This document shows positions 25,825 to 34,823 of a stretch of 64,000 nt of DNA, one piece after another. The stretch spans positions 1,332,501-1,396,500 of the forward strand of contig NZ_CP009286.1 in NCBI RefSeq assembly GCF_000758685.1, in the 5' to 3' direction. This stretch comes from Paenibacillus stellifer (lineage in GTDB: Bacteria > Bacillota > Bacilli > Paenibacillales > Paenibacillaceae). Numbering within the stretch: position 1 is the stretch's first letter; every line of letters begins with the position of its first letter. A program made the position numbers and the translations under genes. The notes under the pieces are model-generated. The model searched no databases, had not been told where the DNA came from, and was given only the letters and a program-made list of their open reading frames with translations.

Positions 25825-26545
25825 AGAAGAGCTGCGGGGAGCGCTCGCTTCACACAGCATGGAGTGGAGGGCGCCGGAAGAGCTGAAGGAGACCATCATG
25901 CGCGAGACATTCGGGAAGACCCGAAGAATGCGTCCGGGCAAATGGGCGGCGGCGGGGATTCTTGCGGCTGTGCTGCTGCTGCCGACCGGCGTGTATGCGG
26001 GCTATCATTATTTGGCCGATTCGGTGTACGGATCGCAGAAGCAATTTCAGCAGTTGGGCGGAACTCTGGCGCAATATGAACGGCTTGAATCCAAGCTCCA
26101 GGCGGCCAAGGCAAGCCTTCCGCCTGAAGAATTCGACCACTTCTTGTCGCTGCTGCATGAACTTGGGACGTATAATGCCAAGATTGTGGACAATGCAGGC
26201 GTGCTGCACCCGGACCGGTTGAGTTCCAGTGAGCAAAAAGAATACGAGAAGCTGACCTCGGAGCTTCAGCCCTTTTTCACCAAGCTGAATAAGGGAGAAC
26301 AGCAGGCGGCCGGAGTCGGACAGCCGGTGAATAATCAGAAGTTCCTGATGCATCTGGTGGACACTGCTGAGCAGAAGCTCAATGCCGAGGATCTGGCCAA
26401 AGTGAAGGATATTGTGAACAGCCTTGAGAAGATACAGGCCAAAGGAATATTGAGTGAAGAGGATTCCCGCAAAGTACAGGAACTGTGGAAGCAGTTTGAG
26501 CCGTATTCCAAGGATTTGGGCATTAAGATAGAGCCTGCACAGTAG
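25814..26545 (+). CDS. Putative anti-sigma factor, DUF3600-like membrane protein
   Basis: 243 residues from the ATG six bases after GGAGG. Residues 1-45 are cytoplasmic, with one membrane span at about 40-60 (AAGILAAVLLLPTGVYAGYH), then a helical outer domain with Gln/Lys-rich heptads (LAQYERLESKLQAAKASL, VDTAEQKLNAEDLAKVKDIV). It overlaps the ECF sigma gene, the usual arrangement for an anti-sigma factor. The DUF3600 assignment is from memory of the layout and needs a profile search. Confidence 0.65.
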   Translation: MKLEEELRGALASHSMEWRAPEELKETIMRETFGKTRRMRPGKWAAAGILAAVLLLPTGVYAGYHYLADSVYGSQKQFQQLGGTLAQYERLESKLQAAKASLPPEEFDHFLSLLHELGTYNAKIVDNAGVLHPDRLSSSEQKEYEKLTSELQPFFTKLNKGEQQAAGVGQPVNNQKFLMHLVDTAEQKLNAEDLAKVKDIVNSLEKIQAKGILSEEDSRKVQELWKQFEPYSKDLGIKIEPAQ

Positions 26546-26592
26546 TCGTATCGCCAAGCTCAAAGCATGAGAACGAGACCACTGCCGCAACG

Positions 26593-26624
26593 CCAAGAGC
26601 CTTCCCCGATGGGAAGGCTCTTGG
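26593..26624. terminator. 14-bp perfect hairpin between convergent genes
   Basis: CCAAGAGCCTTCCC and GGGAAGGCTCTTGG flank a four-base loop. It lies between the convergent ends of the anti-sigma and CueP genes. There is no T-run on either side, so termination strength is uncertain. Confidence 0.55.
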
Positions 26625-26641
26625 TCGTGGATTCGCTAAGA

Positions 26642-27205
26642 CTAACTGAGCTGCATAGTCGTGAGGCAGGTATCGTTTTTCTCGTATGTGGAAACCTCGG
26701 ACTCGGCGGTCTTTCCGTTGTATCCGATGGTGAGCCGGTACGTCTGGCCGCGCGGCAGCCACAAATCGATAAACCCGTTGGCGTGGGATTTCACCGTCTG
26801 GTTCAGTACGATTTTGCCATCCGCATTAACAGCCGTAACGGTGAACTCTTTATTGGCGAGCTCGCCCTGGCAGCCGGCCAGATTGTGGGTCGCACAGGGA
26901 TGCGTGGAATCCGTATAAGGCGCCACAGACAGAAAAAATTCGTCCTTCGGCAGACCGTAGGTCAAAGTGGTGCCGTCCTCCTTCTTGACGACGAGCTTTC
27001 GCGAGTCGATGGAAGCCGATTTGGCGGTCAAAGCGCCTGAGCTGTATTGATCGACGATCTGCTTGATCCCCGGCGTTTCAGCGATGGTTGCCTTGCCGCT
27101 GTCTCCGCCGCCGTCTGTGCTGCGGTTCATGGCAGTATAGGCGCCAAGCCCGCCCAATGCCACAATCACCAGAGCAATAGCCGCCGCTCTTGTCTTTCTT
27201 GTCAT
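26642..27205 (-). CDS. cueP: CueP family metal-binding protein
   Basis: About 187 residues. N-terminal anchor or signal (AAAIALVIVALGGLGAYTAM), then the CueP domain with the conserved metal-site pattern FFLSVAPYTDSTHPCATHNL and, just after it, CQGELAN; a third Cys lies near the end (NDTCLTTMQL). In Salmonella CueP binds copper in the periplasm; Gram-positive homologues are outside the membrane. The ATG ten bases after AAGGAG is chosen over the one immediately next to it. Confidence 0.85.
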   Translation of the reverse strand: MTRKTRAAAIALVIVALGGLGAYTAMNRSTDGGGDSGKATIAETPGIKQIVDQYSSGALTAKSASIDSRKLVVKKEDGTTLTYGLPKDEFFLSVAPYTDSTHPCATHNLAGCQGELANKEFTVTAVNADGKIVLNQTVKSHANGFIDLWLPRGQTYRLTIGYNGKTAESEVSTYEKNDTCLTTMQLS

Positions 27206-27460
27206 GCTTGTCATTCTCCTTTATCTCATACTGGAAGTGCTGCAGCTCTATTTTAATCTCATACAAGCGCGTTTCAGCCCTACTATTATATATGAAGCGA
27301 TCCGAAATGAAAGTTACCAAAAGCATAAATAGAGCCAGGACAAAAGGAAGAAGATAGCGAGTCCTCCGACGCTTGTCATGCCCGTCTGCATAATGGAGCC
27401 AAGTCCCTCATAGACATGTACTAATCAATGCTACTCAATACAGGTTAAGGGGATGATGTC

Positions 27461-28546
27461 ATGCGCCGGACAGCATGGGTACTCGCGGTCATTATGTGCG
27501 TTACCCTGATCATGACGGGCTGCGGGAAGAAGGACGCCGCTTCCGTGGTCAAGGATTTGAACAATGTGGCCGACAAGCTGGAGAGCAAGAGCGGGGCGTA
27601 TCAGGGAGAGGGAACGATGACCCTGTACACGGGAGAACAGCCCCAGGAGTACAAGGTGGAGGTCTGGTACAAGAATCCTTCCTATTACCGGATCAGCCTT
27701 GCCAATACGCAGAAGAACATAACGCAGATTGTACTCCGCAACGATGAAGGCGTGTTCGTGCTGACGCCAAGCCTCGGCAAGAGCTTCCGCTTCCAGAGCG
27801 ATTGGCCGGACAATCAAGGCCAGGTTTATCTCTATCAGACGCTGCTGAAAGGCATTACCGCCGATGACAACCGCCAGTTCGTGGCAGACAAGGACAGCTA
27901 TGTGTTCGAGGTGGCCGCGAATTACCAGAGCAGCGCCCTCGTTCGCCAGAAGATCTGGCTGGACAAAAAGACGTATGCGCCCAAGCAGGTCCAGGTATCC
28001 GACTCGGAGGCCAAGGTCGTGGTGAACGTGAAGTTCGACAAATTCGCCTTTGATCCCCAGTTCGCCGCCGATGCGTTTGATATGCAGAAAAATATGGCTT
28101 CCGGCAAGTCGGAAAATACGGTCGCCCAGGTGGACGAGAACGGCAATCCGCTGCCTGCGGCGGACAGCCAGGATGCAGCGCAGAATCAGGCGGCTGTGCC
28201 GGCCGGCGACTTCGGCGTGATCGAGCCGGGATATACGCCCGAAGGCGTAACGCTTAAAGATTCCAACAAAGTGGAGAACAGCGAGGATCATGCTGTACTT
28301 CTTCGGTATGATGGAACGTATCAGTATACGATTATGGAGTCCCGTCCGCTGGATCAGGCAGTCTCTCTTGCTCCCGGCACGATGGTCGATCTCGGCTTCA
28401 CATGGGGCGTTCTGACGGGCGATGAGCAGCAGACGCTGACCTGGATGCCGGGCGACGGCGTTCAGTACCGGATTACAAGCCCGAACCTGCCAGTTAGTGA
28501 AATGATGGAAATTGCAGCTTCTATGGAGGATCAAACGGGTAAATAA
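27461..28546 (+). CDS. ydcC: YdcC-like lipoprotein, LolA-fold
   Basis: 361 residues. Lipobox LIMTGCGK near residue 20; the remainder is a LolA/LolB-like beta-barrel half (YKVEVWYKNPSYYRISLANT, FVLTPSLGKSFRFQSDWPDN, SSALVRQKIWLDKKTYAPKQ). It sits just upstream of alr, as ydcC does in Bacillus, where it is linked to sporulation. The acpS gene that usually precedes it is absent; CueP is there instead. AAGGGG precedes the ATG. Confidence 0.85.
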   Translation: MRRTAWVLAVIMCVTLIMTGCGKKDAASVVKDLNNVADKLESKSGAYQGEGTMTLYTGEQPQEYKVEVWYKNPSYYRISLANTQKNITQIVLRNDEGVFVLTPSLGKSFRFQSDWPDNQGQVYLYQTLLKGITADDNRQFVADKDSYVFEVAANYQSSALVRQKIWLDKKTYAPKQVQVSDSEAKVVVNVKFDKFAFDPQFAADAFDMQKNMASGKSENTVAQVDENGNPLPAADSQDAAQNQAAVPAGDFGVIEPGYTPEGVTLKDSNKVENSEDHAVLLRYDGTYQYTIMESRPLDQAVSLAPGTMVDLGFTWGVLTGDEQQTLTWMPGDGVQYRITSPNLPVSEMMEIAASMEDQTGK

Positions 28547-28783
28547 ATGATTGTAGACGGATACTGCTTATGAGTGGAAATTCTTCCTCTACACGCGGTA
28601 TCCGTTTTGCTGTCATCCGGGGTTCTCCGGGATCTGAACGCTGCCGGATGTCCGAGCTTTCCTGTTCTGGCCTTGCTATCCATTTGACAGTGCTTACCGT
28701 TAGCATTACGATAACGTATAAGCAAGTGAAGCAAGAGCATCTTCGGCAGAGGGTTCTCTAGACTAACAAGAAGGTGACTGGAA

Positions 28784-29986
28784 GTGCAGGAAAGCTATCG
28801 GCCGACTGCGGCCGAGATTGATTTGGATGCGTTGCGTGCCAATTACGAGAGCTTTCGACGGCATTTGCCGGCGGATGTGAAGCTGATGGTATGCGTCAAG
28901 GGAAATGCTTACGGCCATGGAGCGGTTGACGTGACAAGAGAGCTTGAGACTCTGGGCGTGGATTATGTCAGCGTGGCTTTTCTGGATGAGGCGATTCAAC
29001 TGCGCCAGGCGGGGATTGCACTCCCGATTCTGGTGCTTGGCTATACGCCCCCCGAAGCCATTCCGGCTGCCTGGGAGTACGATGTTACCATAACGCTCTT
29101 TACTCCGGAGGTTCTGGAGGCCGTGGCCAAGCTGCCTGATGGCGACAGCCGGAAGCTCAAAGTGCATATCAAGATCGACAGCGGAATGGGCCGCCTGGGA
29201 CTTCTGCCGGCACAGGCGCCGAATTTCATCAAGCAAGTATGCCAAGTCCGACAGGCAGATGTTGAAGGAATGTTCACGCATTTTGCCAGAGCGGACGAGG
29301 CCGACAAAGGCTATACACTGGAGCAGTACCGACGATTTATGAGCGTGACGGAAGCGCTTCGGGAGAATAAGATCCATATCCCAATCATACATACGGGCAA
29401 CAGCGCTACGGCCATCGATACCCCAGAGCTGTCTCCGAACATGCTCCGTGTGGGCGTAAGCATTTACGGCTTTTATCCGTCGACCGCGGTCAACCGGCAG
29501 GAGGTTAAGCTGCAGCCGGTCATGACGCTGAAGACACAGGTCGTCTATGTGAAAAGCTTGCCGGAAGGCTGGGGAATCAGCTATGGGACCCACTACCGAA
29601 CTGATAGCGGGGAGTATATCGCGACGCTGCCGATCGGGTATGCGGACGGGTATTCCCGGCTGCTGAGCGGCAAGGCGGAAGTGCTAATACGCGGCCGTCG
29701 CGTTCCTGTCGTCGGAACCATCTGCATGGACCAGTGTATGGTATCGCTCAAATCTTTCGCCGACGAGGCGGAACAAATCAAAGCCGGCGAAGAGGTTGTC
29801 CTCATCGGCCGTCAGGCTGGAGTCTCCGTTTCGGCGGACGAGCTGGCCTCCCTTATGGGAACCATTCACTATGAGTTGGTGTGCATGCTGGCGAACCGGG
29901 TCCCACGGATCTATATCCGGCAAGGCTCGGCTCCGAAATTGGTCAATGCGCTCACCCAAAACCTGGAGTCCAATCCGGTGGCATAA
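28784..29986 (+). CDS. alr: Alanine racemase
   Basis: PLP enzyme that makes D-alanine for peptidoglycan. 400 residues, full length. PLP lysine motif VCVKGNAYGHGAVDV (most family members have VKANAYGHG, so one Ala is Gly here), HIKIDSGMGRLGL, catalytic tyrosine region GWGISYGTHYRT and GTICMDQCMVSL are all present. GTG start after AAGAAGG. It is directly upstream of the ndoAI-ndoA toxin-antitoxin pair, as in Bacillus. Confidence 0.95.
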   Translation: MQESYRPTAAEIDLDALRANYESFRRHLPADVKLMVCVKGNAYGHGAVDVTRELETLGVDYVSVAFLDEAIQLRQAGIALPILVLGYTPPEAIPAAWEYDVTITLFTPEVLEAVAKLPDGDSRKLKVHIKIDSGMGRLGLLPAQAPNFIKQVCQVRQADVEGMFTHFARADEADKGYTLEQYRRFMSVTEALRENKIHIPIIHTGNSATAIDTPELSPNMLRVGVSIYGFYPSTAVNRQEVKLQPVMTLKTQVVYVKSLPEGWGISYGTHYRTDSGEYIATLPIGYADGYSRLLSGKAEVLIRGRRVPVVGTICMDQCMVSLKSFADEAEQIKAGEEVVLIGRQAGVSVSADELASLMGTIHYELVCMLANRVPRIYIRQGSAPKLVNALTQNLESNPVA

Positions 29987-30122
29987 GCTGGGAGAAACCA
30001 TCAAGGAATATTTAATCGTGGACAACTGTGTGACTTATGGTCTATACGAAGCGCCGTTTCTAGTTTATAATGGTTGCAGCATAGTTGATATACTGACGGC
30101 ATATATTCCTTGTATAAAATTC

Positions 30123-30157
30123 CTTGCATAATGCTACACTGGAATCAAGGGCAGTAG
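30123..30157 (-). other. Chromosomal protospacer matching an array-3 spacer
   Basis: The 35 bases here, read on the minus strand (CTACTGCCC..TATGCAAG), are identical to the spacer at 55713-55747. They lie 22 bases upstream of the proposed ndoAI start codon, in its promoter or 5' leader. The three bases 5' of the protospacer on the spacer strand are AAC. Confidence 0.95.
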
Positions 30158-30179
30158 GTTTGTGGGGGTGGAAGAGAAG

Positions 30180-30461
30180 TTGGCCAATTTACAGAGCACC
30201 AAAAGAATCATGATTAGCTTGCCCGATCATCTCTTGCAAGAGGTGGATGGAATTGTCGAACTGGAGAATTCCAACCGCAGCGAATTGATTCGGCAGGCCA
30301 TGAAGCTGTATCTTAGCGAACGGAGGAAGCGTTCCATAAGGGAGTCCATGCAGCGCGGATACATGGAGATGGCCAAGATCAACTTGACCATGGCATGTGA
30401 AGCGTTCCTAGCCGAGGAAGATGCAGACAGTACTCTTGGCCGCTTAGTAAGCGGGGTGTAG
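30180..30461 (+). CDS. ndoAI: Antitoxin EndoAI (ribbon-helix-helix)
   Basis: 93 residues from a TTG at 30180, exactly the length of the B. subtilis protein, whose start aligns residue for residue. The RHH DNA-binding half is KRIMISLPDHLLQEVDGIVE; the toxin-binding tail includes RRGYMEMAKINL-like GYMEMAKINLTMACEAFLAE and ends RLVSGV. It neutralises the EndoA RNase and represses the operon. An upstream GTG at 30162 would give six more residues. A CRISPR spacer in this window matches the region just upstream. Confidence 0.9.
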   Translation: MANLQSTKRIMISLPDHLLQEVDGIVELENSNRSELIRQAMKLYLSERRKRSIRESMQRGYMEMAKINLTMACEAFLAEEDADSTLGRLVSGV

Positions 30462-30464
30462 ATA

Positions 30465-30815
30465 TTGATCGTAAAACGCGGCGACGTTTTTTTTGCCGAT
30501 CTTTCGCCGGTGGTGGGTTCCGAGCAGGGCGGTGTCCGACCCGTCCTCGTCATTCAGAACGATATTGGCAATCGCTTTAGTCCGACGGTAATCGTTGCGG
30601 CGATTACCGCACAGATCCAGAAGGCCAAGCTACCTACTCATGTGGAGATTGAGGCAGCCTCCCACGGATTCGACAGGGATTCCGTGATTCTCCTGGAACA
30701 AGTCCGGACCATCGACAAGCAGCGCCTAACGGACAAGATAACCCACCTGGACGACGAAACGATGAAAAAGGTGGATGATTCGCTGCAAATCAGCCTGGGT
30801 TTGATTGATTTTTAA
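30465..30815 (+). CDS. ndoA: mRNA interferase EndoA (MazF family toxin)
   Basis: Cuts mRNA at UACAU-type sites in Bacillus. 116 residues, the same length as the Bacillus enzyme. [40 protein letters not shown] and [20 protein letters not shown] cover the active-site Arg and Thr strands. TTG start three bases after the ndoAI stop. Fully intact, so the antitoxin must be made. Confidence 0.95.
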   Translation: MIVKRGDVFFADLSPVVGSEQGGVRPVLVIQNDIGNRFSPTVIVAAITAQIQKAKLPTHVEIEAASHGFDRDSVILLEQVRTIDKQRLTDKITHLDDETMKKVDDSLQISLGLIDF

Positions 30816-30849
30816 AAAAAGCCCCGGGTTATTAATATGACAAGCAAGG

Positions 30850-30883
30850 AAGGCCCGTCCGTGGATAACGCGGCGGGCCTTTT
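30850..30883 (+). terminator. Terminator after ndoA
   Basis: AAGGCCCG pairs with CGGGCCTT and is followed by TT, 35 bases after the ndoA stop. Confidence 0.65.
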
Positions 30884-30885
30884 GG

Positions 30886-30990
30886 CTGTGCAGGCAAGGA
30901 CAGTGCGGGCAGGGGCTGTGCAGGCAAGGACTGTGCAGGCAAGGACTGTACAGGCAAGGACAGTGCGGGCAAGGGCTGTGCAGGCAAGGG
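30886..30990. repeat. 15-bp tandem repeat, seven copies
   Basis: Unit CTGTGCAGGCAAGGA repeated seven times without gaps; three copies are identical and the others differ at one to five positions (CAGTGCGGGC variants). It starts directly after the ndoA terminator. Confidence 0.9.
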
Positions 30991-31309
30991 AGGCTGGATG
31001 TCTGAGGCAGATGCCTTGGCACGCCTTTGCCTTGCATCAGCGACCGTCGTCTGTTGCACCTCCTCCGCACACCGCCATTCGTCGTGCGGCCATCCGGCAG
31101 ATCTTCCACCGCAGCAGATTCATGAGCCCGGTAACGGCTGGCCAATTGGAGCCGCTGAAACTGCTGAATCCGCTGGAATCAGGCACTTCACCGGAACCAC
31201 GGAAGCCCGGTGAGAACAGGAGCACGGCTGGAACGCTCTCTGTTAAATATGATACGATGAGAGCTATAACAGGGCAGCTATAACAGCTATTGAAAAGAGG
31301 AGAATGCAA

Positions 31310-33520
31310 GTGGTGGAACAAGAGATCCATTCCGCAGCGGATGAGCGCCGTGAGCGGGATCTTATGATCAGCCAGATCACCGGAGAGCTCAGCCTGTCCC
31401 CTCGCCAGGTCGGCGTGGCGGTCTCGCTGCTGGATGAAGGCAATACGATTCCGTTCATCGCACGCTACCGCAAGGAGATGACGGGCGAGCTGGACGAGAA
31501 CGCGCTTCGCGACGTCGAAGAGCGGCTCGGGTATCTCCGGTCTCTGGGCGAGCGGAAGCGGGAGGTAATCCGCATCATTGAAGAGCAGGGCAAGCTGACG
31601 GAGGAACTGCGCGGGCAGATCGTCAAAGCAGCCAAGCTTCAGGAGGTGGAAGACCTTTATCGCCCCTTCCGGCAAAAGCGCAAGACGCGGGCCAGCGTCG
31701 CCAAGGAGAAGGGGCTTGAGCCTCTGGCGAACTGGATACTGGAACAGCGGCGTGTCGGCAATCCGGAGGAGGAAGCGTCCCGCTACGTCGATTCCGACAA
31801 GGGCGTGGAATCAGTAGCCGAAGCTCTTCAAGGCGCGCAGGACATCATCGCCGAGGGTCTGGCGGATGATCCGGCGATCCGTTCCTGGGTCCGCCAGTTC
31901 ACAGCTTCGCAGGGCATTCTCGTCTCGGAAGCAAAGGACTCGGAGCAGGAGTCGGTGTACGAGAACTATTACAGCTACCGGGAGCCGGTTCACAAGATGC
32001 CGCCCCATCGCATTCTCGCCATTAACCGCGGCGAGCGGGAGAATGTGCTGAAGGTCGGCATTGAAGTGGATACGGCGCGCATTCATGCGCATGTGACCCG
32101 CAAGCTGATCAAAGGACCTTCGCCGGTCAAGGAGCTGCTGGAAGCTGTAGCCGAGGACGCCTACAAGCGGCTGATCGCGCCTTCGGTGGAGCGCGAGGTC
32201 CGGGCGGAGATGACGGAGAAGGGCGAGAACCAGGCCATCTCCATCTTCTCCTCCAACCTGCGCAGCCTTCTGCTGCAGCCGCCGGTCAAGGGCCGCCGCG
32301 TGCTCGGCGTCGATCCGGCTTACCGCACCGGCTGCAAGCTCGCGGCCGTGGACGAGACCGGCAAGCTGCTGGAGGTGGCGGTGACTTATCCAACGCCGCC
32401 GCATAACAAGAAGCGCGAGGCTGCCGCGACTTTCAAGAGCTTGATCGCGAAGTACGGGATCAAGCTGATCGTCATCGGCAACGGCACGGGCTCGCGCGAG
32501 ACGGAGCAGTTCACCGCCGATACCATTCAGGAGATCGGCGATCCCGAGCTGGCCTACCTCATCGTCAATGAGGCCGGGGCCAGCGTCTATTCCGCCTCCA
32601 AGCTGGCGCAGGAGGAGTTCCCGGACCTTGACGTGGCCGAGCGCAGCGCCGCGTCGATCGCCCGCCGCGTGCAGGACCCGCTCGCGGAGCTGGTCAAGAT
32701 CGAGCCGAAGGCGATTGGCGTCGGCCAATACCAGCATGATGTGTCGCAGAAGCATCTGGACGAGAGCCTTAAAGCCGTCGTGGAATCGGCGGTTAACCAT
32801 GTCGGCGTCGATGTGAACACCGCTTCGCCGTCGCTGCTGTCCTACGTAGCGGGAATTAATTCGACGATTGCGAAGAATATCGTCAAGTTCCGCGAGGAGA
32901 ACGGCATTTTCAAGAACCGCAAGCAATTGCAGAAGGTGCCGCGTCTGGGGGCCAAATCCTTCGAGCAGTGCATCGGCTTCCTCCGTATCCCGGAAGGGGA
33001 GAATACGCTGGACCGCACGCCGATCCACCCGGAATCGTACGATGTGGTCACCCGCCTGTTCAAGGAGCTGAAGCTTTCGCTCTCCCAGATCGGGAGCAAA
33101 GAGCTTGCCTCTGTACTGGCTTCGCAGAGCCCTGAGGAGCTTGCTGCGAAGCTGGAAGTCGGCGTGCCGACTCTGCGCGACATTCTGGAGAGCCTGCAGC
33201 GCCCGGGCCGCGACCCCCGCGAGGAGCTGCCGCCGCCGATCTTCCGCACCGATGTGCTGAAGATCGAGGATCTGGCGCCCGGCATGGAGCTGCAGGGCAC
33301 GGTCCGCAATGTCATCGACTTCGGCGCCTTCGTCGATATTGGCATCAAGAATGACGGACTGGTTCATATTTCCCAGCTCAGCACTAGCTTCGTCAAGCAT
33401 CCGATGGATGTCGTCTCCGTTGGCGACAATGTTACCGTCTGGGTGATTGGCGTCGATCTCAAAAAAGGCCGGGTCAGCCTGACGATGCGTCCGCCGCGCA
33501 GCGAGGCTCAAGGCAGCTAA
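31310..33520 (+). CDS. tex: Tex family transcription accessory protein
   Basis: About 736 residues. N-terminal helical domain (RQVGVAVSLLDEGNTIPFIA), YqgF-like RNase H fold (RRVLGVDPAYRTGCKLAAVD), helix-hairpin-helix pair (SPSLLSYVAGINSTIAKNIV, KVPRLGAKSFEQCIGFLRI) and a C-terminal S1 RNA-binding domain (LQGTVRNVIDFGAFVDIGIK). Tex binds nucleic acid and affects transcription. Of the possible starts, ATG at 31304 is too close to GAGGAG; the GTG at 31310 is well placed. Confidence 0.95.
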   Translation: MVEQEIHSAADERRERDLMISQITGELSLSPRQVGVAVSLLDEGNTIPFIARYRKEMTGELDENALRDVEERLGYLRSLGERKREVIRIIEEQGKLTEELRGQIVKAAKLQEVEDLYRPFRQKRKTRASVAKEKGLEPLANWILEQRRVGNPEEEASRYVDSDKGVESVAEALQGAQDIIAEGLADDPAIRSWVRQFTASQGILVSEAKDSEQESVYENYYSYREPVHKMPPHRILAINRGERENVLKVGIEVDTARIHAHVTRKLIKGPSPVKELLEAVAEDAYKRLIAPSVEREVRAEMTEKGENQAISIFSSNLRSLLLQPPVKGRRVLGVDPAYRTGCKLAAVDETGKLLEVAVTYPTPPHNKKREAAATFKSLIAKYGIKLIVIGNGTGSRETEQFTADTIQEIGDPELAYLIVNEAGASVYSASKLAQEEFPDLDVAERSAASIARRVQDPLAELVKIEPKAIGVGQYQHDVSQKHLDESLKAVVESAVNHVGVDVNTASPSLLSYVAGINSTIAKNIVKFREENGIFKNRKQLQKVPRLGAKSFEQCIGFLRIPEGENTLDRTPIHPESYDVVTRLFKELKLSLSQIGSKELASVLASQSPEELAAKLEVGVPTLRDILESLQRPGRDPREELPPPIFRTDVLKIEDLAPGMELQGTVRNVIDFGAFVDIGIKNDGLVHISQLSTSFVKHPMDVVSVGDNVTVWVIGVDLKKGRVSLTMRPPRSEAQGS

Positions 33521-33545
33521 GACCGCCAGCGCCGGTATCACGCGA

Positions 33546-33608
33546 AAAACCTCCGCACCGCTTCCCATCCCGGCAGGGATGGATGAAGCGTACGGAGGTT
33601 TTTTTTCA
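33546..33608 (+). terminator. Terminator after tex
   Basis: AAAACCTCCG pairs with CGGAGGTTTT and CGCTTC/GAAGCG plus CCATCC/GGATGG form inner stems; TTTTTTTT follows. Confidence 0.85.
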
Positions 33609-33646
33609 CAAATAAGGGCTTATCTCGCTTGATCCATCGATACAAA

Positions 33647-34618
33647 TCAGTACAGCGGCGAATCCGTTGCGGGCGGCGTGTAGGAGCCGGGGAGCGGCTT
33701 CGCGGTGGCCGTGTAGCCTTCCGGCAGGTAAGTCACCGCTTTGGCGGTCGAGATGACCTGGGCATACATCTGGCCGGGAGCAGGCTTCGTGATTTCATAA
33801 TAAATGACGGCCTTCTGCTCCGAACCGAACTCGATTCGGGCGATGGACAGGCCATACCCCGGATTCGGCAGATTGCCTACGGTCACGGTGACTTTGTTCA
33901 CGCCATCGGCCGCTTTTTCCAACGATACCATGGCTGCGGCGTCACTCTCCTCTACTCCGGGCGAAACCGAAGGGGTATTCTGAATCACGTTTCTCGCGTT
34001 GTAAATCCATACGGCCGCCTCGGCGCGGGTCACGGCATCATCCGGCCGGAATTTCCCGTCATCCTCAAACGTAATTACACGCATGTTGAAAAGCGTCTGA
34101 AGACTGTTCATTGTCGCCGCATCCAGCTTGTCGCCGTCCGAAATGAACGCGTACATCTTCGTCACGGGAAAATTCCCCTTGGTCTGAATCGCCTGATCCA
34201 GCAAATGCGCGAATTCGGCGCGGGTTATGACCGCTTTGGGGTCAGTCGAAGGTGCAAGGCTTAAACCGCTCCGTACCGCCGTAACGAAGGAGGGCGCATA
34301 CCAGGATTTGTCGTCGAGCTTGGTGAAATAATCGCTGGCCTTGGCAGGGCCGTTCGAATCCGCGGCGGGCGTAAGGGACAGGCCGTTCACCAGGAACTGG
34401 ATAGCTTGTCCGTATGTGACTTTGGCTTTGGGAGCAAACAGTTGGCTAGTCACTCCGTTAATCACCCCTGCATCGTACAGAGATTGGATTTGGGCCTCGG
34501 CTGGATCGCCCTTCAAATCAGTGAAGGCGAAGGCGGATGCTCCCACCGACAGGGAAGCTGCTATAATTCCGCAGGCCAACGTCATTTTAGCGCCGCGTTT
34601 CAAGTTGTTTGTCTTCAT
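33647..34618 (-). CDS. SLH-domain surface protein with PrcB-like C-terminus
   Basis: 323 residues. Signal peptide (ACGIIAASLSVGASAFA), then three S-layer homology modules (FTDLKGDPAEAQIQSLYDAG, AVITRAEFAHLLDQAIQTKG, FEDDGKFRPDDAVTRAEAAV) that bind pyruvylated wall polymer. The last 90 residues (GYGLSIARIEFGSEQKAVIY, then ITKPAPGQMYAQVIS) resemble the PrcB/protease-complex C-terminal domain. AGAGGTGATG precedes the ATG. Divergent from the Tet-like GTPase. Confidence 0.85.
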   Translation of the reverse strand: MKTNNLKRGAKMTLACGIIAASLSVGASAFAFTDLKGDPAEAQIQSLYDAGVINGVTSQLFAPKAKVTYGQAIQFLVNGLSLTPAADSNGPAKASDYFTKLDDKSWYAPSFVTAVRSGLSLAPSTDPKAVITRAEFAHLLDQAIQTKGNFPVTKMYAFISDGDKLDAATMNSLQTLFNMRVITFEDDGKFRPDDAVTRAEAAVWIYNARNVIQNTPSVSPGVEESDAAAMVSLEKAADGVNKVTVTVGNLPNPGYGLSIARIEFGSEQKAVIYYEITKPAPGQMYAQVISTAKAVTYLPEGYTATAKPLPGSYTPPATDSPLY

Positions 34619-34823
34619 TATATCATCACCTCTACCTTATAGATGGCAAAATAGGCCAAAAAGTTGCATCCGATTTAGGTTTGTCCGTCATAAGGAACTT
34701 ATCCGCGCTATTGCGATTCCAAGCCGCCTTCAATCCGTGCACTGGAACACCCGGAGCGGATTGGTTACAATAATCGGAGGAATGGATAAGCGGTTACATG
34801 AGGAACAGGGAGAGAGGCATCGG

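Larger units (their letters stand above)
30816..31309. other. Gap between ndoA and tex
   Basis: 494 bases holding the terminator (30850-30883) and the 15-bp tandem repeat (30886-30990). Open frames across the repeat are low-complexity by-products. The tex promoter should be in the last 100 bases (GATACGATGAG near 31250 is a weak candidate). Confidence 0.5.

Noticed and set aside
27314..27391. 25-codon minus-strand frame with a hydrophobic tail (GGLAIFFLLSWLYLCFW)
   Set aside because: No properly spaced ribosome-binding site and too short to judge; could be chance.
31811..33568. 585-codon minus-strand frame
   Set aside because: Fully antisense to tex, which has all family motifs; a by-product of GC-rich codons.
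34341..34823. N-terminal extension of the GTPase frame
   Set aside because: Overlaps the SLH-protein gene and its promoter in antisense; the GTPase family start and a good ribosome-binding site are at 34824.
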